NCBI RefSeq assembly: GCF_029784165.1
Contig: NC_073695.1
Coordinates: forward strand, 53,169,751-53,233,750
Direction of reading: 5' to 3'
DNA: 64,000 nt
Source of the DNA: Wyeomyia smithii
Lineage: Eukaryota > Arthropoda > Insecta > Diptera > Culicidae
The number at the start of each line of letters is the position of its first letter. Within the stretch, counting starts at the first letter, position 1. The translations under genes and the position numbers were made by a program. This document shows positions 55,812 to 64,000 of the stretch, piece by piece. Under the pieces are notes generated by a model, which was given only the letters and a program-made list of their open reading frames with translations, searched no databases and was not told where the DNA came from.

Positions 55812-57312
55812 TTATATCCGGATCGGCCAGTAGCAAGCAGACATGCCGCAGCGCAGCAGGAGACGATTTTATGTTTGTATGGTTTTGATATAAATAGGCT
55901 GTGGAGCAGTATCCACGGCGCTATCGAAACGACTGCGAGAGAGGTGGTGGGTATGACGCGTGGAAGACAGCCTAATAGCTGGTTTGATGCCGAATGCCAG
56001 AGAGCGACAGATGAGAAGAACCGTGCCTGGAGCTGCATGCTCACTGCGGCTACGCGTCAGCACAAAGAGAGGTACGAAGACAGGTATGCTCAAAACCACG
56101 TGCGGAGATTCTATAGAACTGTCAACAGAGTCAGAAGCATTAATTTCCCTGTGCCGGTCATGTGTAATGAGTGTAATGACAAGGACGGCAACCTGCTTAC
56201 TGGTAAACCGACGGTTGCAGCCAGGTGGAAGGAGCATTTTCAGGCGCTATTGAACGGTGTGGAGCCGGATGAGCAGAACAGGAACAGGACGACGATTATG
56301 AGTGACGAACAAGCTGTAGAGCCACCAACACAGGAGGAGGAGAAAATGGCGATTAGTGAGCGGAAAACCGGCAAGGCCGCTGGGAAGGACGCTATCCCGG
56401 CCAAGCTTCTAAAAGCGGGAAGCGAGCGACTGTACTATGCGATCCACCATATAATACTAAGGATCTGGGCGGATGAACAAATGCCGAACGACTGGTTGGA
56501 AGGCCTCATATGCCCTATCTATAAGAAGGGCCATCGATTGGATTGTGGCAACTACCGGGGCATAACGTTGCTCAACTCTGCATATAAAGTGCTCCCTCGT
56601 ATCCTGTTCTTCAGATTGAGACCCTTAACGGAATTCTTTGTTGGCGAATACCAAGCTGGTTTTCGACAAGGGCGTTCCACGACGGATCAAATTTTCACCC
56701 TGCGACAGATCCTCGATAAGTTCCGGGAGTACAACTTACCGACTCACCATCTGTTTGTGGACTTCAGGGCGACATACGACTCAGTGAAAAGAAACGAGCT
56801 GTGGCAGATCATGCTGGAACACGGTTTCCCTACGAACCTAATTAGGCTGATTTGAATGACGCTGGAGGGATCGAAATCATGCGTGCTCTCCAGCTTACCG
56901 TTCAACATCGCTCTTCAGGGAGCGTGGGAATCCCCGTGACTTTGGTGCTGAGGTGGAGATAGATTAGGAACGATTTGAACTGGTTGACGAATTCGTTTAT
57001 CTTTGTACGCTTGTGACAAGTTACAACGATATGAGCCGTGAAGTAAAACTACGAGTTACAGCTGCGAACAGGGCCTTCTACGGACTACGTAACCAGCTGA
57101 GGTCCCGTAGTTTGTAAACTCGCACAAAACTAGCGCTGTATAGGAGACTGATACTCCCGGTGGCCCTTTACAGACATGAAGCAAGGACGCTAAAGGAAGC
57201 TGATCGACTAGTGCTCCGAGTTTTTGAGCGTAAAGTTTTGCGATCGATACTTGGCGGTAAACTGGAAGATGGAGTGTGGTGCAGACGCATGAATCACGAG
57301 TTGTACCAGGTA
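55812..57312 (+). pseudogene. RTE-like ORF: linker, RT and C-terminal region, broken
   Basis: The frame from about 55812 runs to a TGA near 56855. It covers the region before RT (TPNSWFD-like QPNSWFDAECQRATDEKNR, VAARWKEHFQALLNG) and RT fingers/palm (AAGKDAIPAKLLKAG, LICPIYKKGHRLDCGNYRGI, GRSTTDQIFTLRQIL, LFVDFRATYDSV). After the stop, a short piece LPFNIALQGAW joins directly to LVDEFVYLCTLV, so the block with the catalytic Asp-Asp box is deleted (near 56930-56980). The C-terminal part continues to 57312 with a TAA near 57115, and with LALYRRLILPVALYRHEA and FERKVLRSILGGKLEDG. It is inactive. Its sequence is clearly related to the LINE at 15447 but from a different family. Confidence 0.8.
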
Positions 57313-57313
57313 G

Positions 57314-58222
57314 AAAGGTCTCACCAACGATCAAACCGTTGATGAGATCAAACTTACTTTAACAGAATTACTTGGCATAGCCCCTACCCAAGTAATTCTA
57401 ATGAAACAAAAATCACGAGGCGAAAACAGTCAGAGAGCTGGAATTTCCCTTGTTAATTATTTAATTCATTTTAACCGCAATGAGGTTAACAACTTAAAAT
57501 TTTTTGAAAAAGCACATGCTTTGTATAATGTGCGTGTAAAGTGGGAAACTTATAGGAAGTATGGCGGAGGTGAAAAGCATATCACCCAATGCCGTACTTG
57601 CCAACGTTATGGCCATGGTTCCAAATTCTGTAACATGGACCAAAAATGTCTTAATTGTGGAGACTCTTCTCACAAAAAGGACACATGTCCTGTGAAAGAG
57701 AGTAAAAATTTTCGCTGTGCGAATTGTAACGGCAACCATATGTCAAATTTTTATCAATGCCCAGTCCGTTTAGCAATTGTTAAGGCAAGGCAAGGTAAAC
57801 AAAATTCAATTTCTCAATTAAAACCAACTTCAAAACAAAATTCTCCAAGCGTGCCAGTGACGCATAGTTTACCTACTCCTTTGCATACCCGTTTAACTTA
57901 TGCACAGGTTACAGGTAGTTCGAACATTATACCGCCTAGTGTTGGTAGTTCGAAAATGACCGTTAATATGGGTAAGCAAAACACGCTAGAAAATAATTGT
58001 ACACCTATCACTCCAGCTAATATTGCTACCGAAAATATTTTTTCTAATGTCAACTGCCTGGGGCCTATTACGGCAGGTAAACTTTCTTTTTTGCAACAGG
58101 CAATGTTCGATCTTATGAACGCCATGTTGCAGGCAAAATCAATGTTTGAAGCCATTCAAATAGGCACAAATTTTACTATTAAAATTGTTTCTAGTTTAAA
58201 ATTTAGCAATGATTTTAAATAA
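57314..58222 (+). pseudogene. Jockey-like ORF1 (nucleic-acid-binding Gag-like), 5'-truncated
   Basis: Open from the insertion junction at 57314; the first ATG at 57401 is internal. The start of the retained part matches the domain that precedes the zinc knuckles in Jockey ORF1. Three knuckles follow: CRTCQRYGHGSKFC and CLNCGDSSHKKDTC (both CX2CX4HX4C) and CANCNGNHMSNFYQC (CX2CX3HX6C), at about 57590-57765. A Ser/Thr/Asn-rich tail runs to the stop at 58220-58222. ORF1 binds the LINE RNA. The N-terminal half is missing. Confidence 0.88.
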
Positions 58223-60872
58223 AACAATTAAAATATTAAATTGGAATGCTCGCTCATTGAAGGCCAATGAGAATGAGCTTTTTAATTTTTTAACAGTAAA
58301 TAATGTGCATATTGCAATTATTACTGAAACATTTTTGAAACCTAACATAAAATTAAAATATGATCCCAATTACGTGGTTCATAGATATGATAGGATTCAG
58401 GGTTCCGGCGGTGGAGTTGCAATTGTTATTCATCGCCGAATCAAACATCGTGCTCTTCCCCATCTTGAGACGAAAGTTATTGAAACTTTGTGAATTGAAG
58501 TTCAAACTGAACTTGGGATTTTATTCATTGCCGCAGCATATTTACCATTTCAATGCACACGCGAGCTCAAAAATTATTTTAAAGGTGATTTACAAAAACT
58601 CACCAGAAATCGTTCGAAATTTTTCATAATCGGCGATTTTAACGCTAAACATCGTTCATGGAATAATTCTCAAAGTAATTCCAATGGCAAAATTTTATTC
58701 AATGATTGTTCTTCAGGATACTATTCTATTTTGTCTCCGAATAGTCCTACATGCTTTTCTTCTGTAAGAAACCCTTCAACAATTGATTTGGTGCTTACAG
58801 ATCAAAGTCATGTATGTAGTGATTTGATCACACATGCTGACTTTGATTCTGACCATCTTCCAATAACTTTTTCTTTATCACATGAATCAGTTTTAAACCC
58901 TATGATCTCTGTTTTTAATTATAACAAAGCTAATTGGGAAAGATACAAAAATTATATTGAGAGAAATTTCAATAATGAGCTTGATTTGCAAAACGAAGTG
59001 AATATTGATTCCGCTTTGGAAGCATTAAAATGTGCAATTGTTGATGCCAGGAATTATTCTGTTCCAAAGGCTCAAGTGAAATTTGATTCACCAATAATTG
59101 ACGAAAATCTTCAACTTCTAATTCGTTCGAAAAATGTCCGCAGACGTCAATATCAACGTTCTCGTGACCCTGTTTTTAAAACTATTTATAAAGATTTACA
59201 GAAAGAGATTAAACATAGATTTACTCTTCTGAGAAATCAAAATTTTGAGACTAAAGTTAAAAAATTGAAACCATATTCAAAACCATTTTGGAAGCTGTCG
59301 AAGATTCTTAAGAAACCTTCAAAGCCTATTCCAGTTTTAAAAGATGGTGAACGTTTTCTTGTATCCAATGAACAAAAGGCTCAAAGACTTGCTCAGCAGT
59401 TTGAGAGTGTTCATAACTCAAATTTGAATTTTGTGAGTCCAATTGAAAATGAAGTCACACGTCAATTTGATTTAATTTCTTCCCAGAATTTTTTACCTGC
59501 AGAAATAATTGAAACTAACTTGAATGAGATTAAATCAATTATTAAAAATTTCAAAAATATGAAAGCACCTGGTGACGATGGAATCTTTAATATACTAATC
59601 AAACATCTCCCTGAGAGCACAATGGAATTTTTAGTGAAAATTTTCAATTGCTGCTTCAAAATTGCATATTTTCCCAAATTATGGAAAAATGCAAAAATTA
59701 CTCCCATTTTAAAACCGGATAAGAACCCAGCTGAAGTTTCAAGTTATCGACCAATCAGTTTGCTTTCTTCAATAAGTAAACTGTTTGAGAGAATTATTCT
59801 TAACAGAATGATGTCACACATCAACGAAAATTCAATTTTTGCAAATGAACAGTTTGGATTTCGCCATGGGCATTCCACAACTCATCAATTGCTCAGAGTT
59901 ACTAATATGATACGAGCTAACAAATCTGAAGGTTATTCCACTGGAGCTGCTCTTTTAGACATAGAAAAAGCATTCGACAGTGTTTGGCATAAAGGTTTGA
60001 TTGCGAAATTGCAAACTTTTAATTTTCCAATTTTCCTAATCAAAATTTTAAAAAATTATCTTACTGATCGAACTCTGCAGGTTGTCTATCAGAATTCAAA
60101 ATCTGATAGATTTCTTGTCAGAGCAGGTGTGCCTCAAGGTTCAGTCTTGGGTCCAGTCCTGTACAACATATTCACTTCAGATCTTCCTGATTTGCCTCCA
60201 GGATGCACAAAGTCATTGTTCTGCGATGACACAAGCATTTCCGTAAAAGGAAAAAGTCTTCGTGTCATATGCAGTCGATTGCAGAAAAGTTTAGATATTT
60301 TTTCTTCCTACTTGCAAAAGTGGAAAATCTCTCCCAATGCTTCTAAAACTCAAATGATAATTTTTCCGCATAAGCCTAGGGCTTCTTTCCTCAAGCCAAA
60401 CAATAATCACGTTGTCAAGATGAATGGGGTTATTTTAAGTTGGTCCGACAAGGTTAAGTACTTGGGACTAATTTATGATAAAGAAAATGATATTTTCAAA
60501 GAGCACATTGAGAGTATACAAGCCAAGTGCATCAAATATACGAGATGTTAATATCCTCTCATTAACAGGAATTCTAAACTTTGTTTAAAGAACAAACTTT
60601 TGATTTACAAACAAATTTTTAAACCAGCAATGCTTTATGCTGTACCGATCTGGTCAAGTTGCTGTTCAACAAGGAAGAAAACGCTCCAAAGGATTCAGAA
60701 TAAAATTCTGAAAATGATTTTGAAGCGTCCTCCTTGGTTTGGTACACTCGAATTACATAGACTTACTGGTGTTGAACCATTAGAAGCTATGTCAAATAAA
60801 ATTATTAACAATTTTCGACAAAAATCGTTGCAATCCTCAATTGCTACGATAAGCTCTCTTTATAGCCAATAA
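58209..60872 (+). pseudogene. Jockey-like ORF2: endonuclease and reverse transcriptase, two stops
   Basis: The ATG at 58209 overlaps the end of ORF1 by 14 bp. The endonuclease (residues 1-220) has ILNWNARSLK, IITETFLKPN, FFIIGDFNAKHRSWNN and DFDSDHLPITFS. The RT has MKAPGDDGIFN, WKNAKITPILKPDKNP, SYRPISLLSSISKLFERII, NEQFGFRHGHSTTHQL, ALLDIEKAFDSVWH, AGVPQGSVLGPVLYNIFTSD and the catalytic box FCDD at about 60219-60230. TGA at 58491-58493 and TAA at 60549-60551 interrupt one otherwise continuous phase ending at 60872. The first stop removes nearly all function. Confidence 0.92.
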
Positions 60873-61112
60873 GTTAGCAATTAAGTTAGTTGTAAGTTTA
60901 CTTCCCCTTTTCTGACAAGTAGGTTTAAATCCCTACGAATGATAAGTCCTAATTGCGAAAGCAAACAAATCCTAACAATTAAAATTACAAATTTCTAACA
61001 GTGTTGAGAAGTCACCATTTGTGATTGGACACACATACTCATTATTTACTAATATTTATCATAAATACTTAAGCTATCCCCCCTTAAAAAAAAAAAAAAG
61101 TTGTACCAGGTA

Positions 61113-61410
61113 TACAAACTTGCTGATATGGTGAAGGTAATAAAGCGGGGCAGGCTTCAGTGGGCTGGACATGTAGCCAGAATGCCTGACGAGAGAGCCG
61201 CCAAAACTCTCTTCAGTAGCGAACCAGGAAGAGGCCGTCGACTCCGTGGTAGGCCTCGCACGCGGTGGATGTGCGCGGTGGAAGAAGATGCACGATCTGC
61301 TGGTGTAAGAGGAGACTGGAGAACGGCTGCCCAAGACAGAAGAAGCTGGACATCTCTAATTCGTTCGACCCTAGACCGGTGGACCGTTAGCCAACAAAGT
61401 GAGTAAGTAA
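61113..61410 (+). pseudogene. RTE-like ORF, C-terminal end
   Basis: Continues the RTE polyprotein interrupted at 57312. It contains KRGRLQWAGHVARMPDERAA, GRRLRGRPRTRWMCAVEEDA and DRRSWTSLIRSTLDRW, then a stop at about 61405 inside the tail repeat. This block is the conserved C-terminus of this LINE group, with the Trp-Ala-Gly-His-Val signature. Confidence 0.85.
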
Positions 61411-61420
61411 GTAAGTTAGT

Positions 61421-61737
61421 ACTGGTGTTGAAACATTAGAAGCTATGTCAAATAAAATTATTAACAATTTTCGACAAAAACCGTTGCGATTCTCAATTGC
61501 TACGATAAGCTCTCTTTATAGCCAATAAGTTAGCAGTTAAGTTAGTTGTAAGTTTACTTCTCCTTTTTGACAAGTAGGTTTAAGTCCCTATGAATGAATG
61601 TTAAGTCCTAACTGCGAAAGCAAACAAATCTTAACAATTAAAAATTACAAATTTTCTAACAGTATTCAGAAGTCGCCATTTGTGATTGGACACGCATACT
61701 AATTATTTACTAATATTTATTAAAAATACTTAAGCTT
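61421..61737 (+). mobile_element. Jockey-like LINE 3' fragment, second copy
   Basis: Matches the 3' end of the 57313 element (60763-61065) almost throughout, beginning at ACTGGTGTTGAA and ending at AAATACTTAAGCT. It starts exactly at the RTE tail repeat and lacks the poly-A end. It is a separate, truncated member of the same family. Confidence 0.85.
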
Positions 61738-62692
61738 AGCTATTGATCGGAATTTGCGTGACGTATTCATTGGATGCCATTGCCATTTCAATTGCGGCTT
61801 GCGGTGTTAGAAAAATGTCACCAAACGATGGAAAGAAAAGAGTCTCTCTCTCTCTCTGTCAATCGAAACAGTCTCCAGTTTCATTTGAAACGATCCGATG
61901 AACAACAGACGGGTGAAAACCCTCTGTCAAATCTTTTTGACATGGAAAATGTTCATCGTGATTCGATGAAAGAAATCAACTAAATATGAAACTGTTCGAA
62001 TCTGAAAGACTGCGCGAAATCTTCAGTTTCATTGCTATGTTTCGAAAGTGTAGAGCCCTGCTTGTAATACGCTTGGAAGATTCTGTTTGGTACTTGGACA
62101 GACAGAGACATTTTTTGGCATCCTGAAAGTTGCCGCCCACTGATAGATCGGAATAGTATAGACCCCAGTTCGTGTTTCTGAGATCTCAAAAAATTTCTTT
62201 GATAAAGTCTTTGTGAGCAGAACGTGCCGAACTTTCTCAAAAAAGATCCCAAAAAATTTCTTTAATAGAGTCTTTGATTTTGATTCTTGTCTTACGGAGT
62301 TCATGAAAGTGAAGTCAGTCTCTTCGTAACAAATATCTATACTATTTTTAGTTTTATATTCTAGTAGGCATTTACCTCTTTTGTCTATTGCGTCACTGCT
62401 CCATACTATATGACTTGAATTTGCATCGGAACCTATGACCTTTGTTCTGATCCTTACAAAATGACACGAATTCTGAAACTCCTGGTGGAGGCGCTTCGTT
62501 CACGTCTCTAGGAAAAAATACTACAAGGTATACAGCCCTAGGGGTTGTATGAAATGGTGACGTAGGACTAAATGTATATATTATATGCTGCGCTAAATTG
62601 TTCATAGGTAACACTACCGTTTATTTTTGATGGTCGTTATTGTAAAACTAACTATGCATGAATACATGAAAATTTTAAACTAGTAGTAGTTG
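61738..62692. other. Unannotated DNA with a small direct repeat and TC run
   Basis: A TC run lies at 61843-61858. A 63-bp-period direct repeat (AAAAAATTTCTTTGATAAAG and AAAAAATTTCTTTAATAGAG) spans about 62182-62280. The motif TGACGTAGGACTA is at 62558. No gene recognised. Confidence 0.45.
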
Positions 62693-62955
62693 GGTGTCGT
62701 ACACAAATTACGTAACGCTAAAAATCTAGATTTCAGACTTCCTCCCCCCGTAGGTAACGATAGGTAACGTTCGACATGACTCCCTCCCCTAAACTTACGT
62801 AACGATGAACAGCCTGACCCTCCTCCTTTTCAATTTCGAGCAAACATCACAGTTACGTAACTGTCTCTACTACCCCCCTCCCTCCTACGTGACAATAAGT
62901 AACGCAGACTATTATCCCCCCCCCCCCCCTACATGCGTTACGTGTGTACGACGCC
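62693..62955. mobile_element. Small MITE-like repeat with TTACGTAA words
   Basis: The ends GGTGTCGTACACAAATTACG (left) and GGCGTCGTACACACGTAACG (complement of right) are inverted. The interior has repeated ACGTAAC words and pyrimidine runs, including a C run near 62915-62928. 263 bp, non-coding. Confidence 0.6.
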
Positions 62956-64000
62956 TTGCGAAAATTCTCATAACTCTTATCTTCAAGCATCTAAAGTTCT
63001 GAAAAGAATCGATTCCATAATTTCAGTTAGAAATTCGTGCTGATAATCGCACCATCGGTAGCATTGAATATTCTTCTTGGCCGCGCATAAAAAAGTTTGC
63101 TCTCCGCTGTGCCCTCCAGTAGCTGTGCCAGCTAAATATTCTGCAGCGTACGATGGTAACTGTTGCTGCCGTATGCAAAATTAAGGTAACATGTTCCGCA
63201 GTACCTGGAAGTTGACTCGTATGCAGCTCTCGTTTCTCAATGTCACGTACCTTTAACAGCTGCACTGCACTCGCTATTGTGTAACAAACTAAACTGAAGC
63301 TGAATTTTCTACACGCAGTCTTTTGTATCGAGTTCAGAGTAGATTTTTGCCATTAGGGCGTGGCCACGCAGCTTAGAGAAAGACAAACAAACCAAAACCC
63401 TTTGTTGAGTCAAAATATGTAGGCAGTGGAATTTATTTCGTCCATGTTATTGTTATCTGTGCTCGGGAAGCAAGCCAATAACGAGGGCAATGTATGGGAA
63501 AGCTTGACCTTGGAACTTTTCAACTTTTTCTACCATTAAGCAGTAAAGCAACAATGTTAAACATTATATCAAACAATTGTTACACATTTTATCTATCCAC
63601 CGACAGATAAGTGACTAAGATGCATTAAGTCGTTCGCTTGCTGTAATCGTTTGAAATCTGACGCAACATTTGCCGGTTTCATTTTCAATTTCACAAAGTG
63701 TAATCTAGTATATAAAACAAAGACGTAGTCCTACGTCAAAATATTCCGAAGCTATGTAGATTTCAGCTTTTTCTACGTGGGCACTGTGGGGCAGAACCGA
63801 GAAAAGTCGCGACTCAAAAAAATAAAATTCAGTTTGCATGCCTCATTTTATTTTAGGTAGATACGTTGTCGACTGGAATTCATAATAATTTACTTTGAAA
63901 AATAATTTAGAAAATTTGCTATAATATTGTGAAAGTGAGGATCTACAAGGCTTGTAAAATGGAAGAAAAACAGGAGAGTTGTGTGCAAGACCACGACCGC
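62956..64000. other. Unannotated DNA at the window end
   Basis: No gene recognised. 63000-63300 is GC-richer. The motif GACGTAGTCCTACGTC is at 63722. The last bases, CCACGACCGC, resemble the start of the dispersed repeat at 23150 and 33170, but the window ends there. Confidence 0.35.

Larger units (their letters stand above)
57313..61098 (+). mobile_element. Jockey-like LINE, 5'-truncated, inserted in the RTE
   Basis: 3.79 kb on the plus strand, with two open frames and a poly-A end (61086-61098). A perfect 14-bp target duplication, AGTTGTACCAGGTA, lies at 57299-57312 and 61099-61112 (the first A is ambiguous with the poly-A). The 5' end cuts into ORF1, the usual result of incomplete reverse transcription. 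Two in-frame stops in ORF2 show it is dead, but overall it is well preserved. Confidence 0.92.
55810..61420 (+). mobile_element. Second RTE-like LINE, split by a Jockey insertion
   Basis: The two parts, about 55810-57312 and 61113-61420, belong to one element. The protein reading MNHELYQ at the left junction resumes as VYKLADMVKV after the 3.8-kb insert. It ends in a GTAAGTAAGTAAG short tandem repeat (about 61405-61418), the type of tail used by RTE elements. The endonuclease is missing (5' truncation), and the RT has an internal deletion. The 5' boundary is uncertain. Confidence 0.8.

Overview
The window looks like transposon-dense, AT-rich intergenic or intronic DNA from a mosquito, most likely a culicine of the Aedes type. 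That is inferred from the mix of element families (RTE-like and Jockey-like LINEs, Ty3/gypsy, Ty1/copia, tRNA-derived SINEs, an ITm/mosquito-type DNA transposon, a Helitron tail, many fold-back MITEs) and from repeat sequences I recall as common in Aedes. I found no convincing host protein-coding gene, no functional tRNA or rRNA, and no bacterial or CRISPR feature. All recognisable coding sequence belongs to mobile elements, and nearly all of it is broken.

Layout. 0.8-1.85 kb: a two-copy ~510-bp direct repeat and a decayed ~29-bp minisatellite. 2.1-2.8 kb: fold-back MITE. 3.9-4.5 kb: a short antisense SINE, then a 175-bp TA microsatellite. 5.1-6.0 kb: fold-back MITE. 7.6-9.7 kb: a ~2-kb palindrome with a repeated internal module. 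12.1-12.8 kb: remnant ITm transposon with matching ends. 13.1-13.5 kb: near-complete SINE with a 14-bp target duplication. 13.6-14.8 kb: element with hAT-like ends. 15.2-18.3 kb: a palindromic MITE split by an antisense RTE-like LINE. 18.8-20.4 and 29.8-31.56 kb: two copies of one compound repeat in opposite orientation, the first carrying a 478-bp TA-flanked MITE. 24.86-28.77 kb: decayed copia element with a 3' LTR. 33.3-34.2 kb: fold-back MITE. 37.4-38.0 kb: LINE RT fragment. 39.8-48.6 kb: complete antisense Ty3/gypsy element with almost identical LTRs and a perfect 4-bp target duplication. 50.6-51.4 kb: Helitron helicase tail. 55.8-61.4 kb: a second RTE-like LINE split by a 3.8-kb Jockey-like LINE with a 14-bp target duplication, followed by another Jockey 3' fragment. 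62.7-63.0 kb: small MITE.

How it fits together. This is a record of layered insertions. The relative order can be read at three places: MITE before RTE at 15-18 kb, compound repeat before TA-MITE at 19 kb, and RTE before Jockey at 57-61 kb. The gypsy element is the youngest datable insertion. I did not find an undescribed multi-gene system. The most unusual structures are the 2-kb palindrome with four copies of one module, the palindromic motif GACGTAGTCCTACGTC recurring across the window, and the young gypsy copy.
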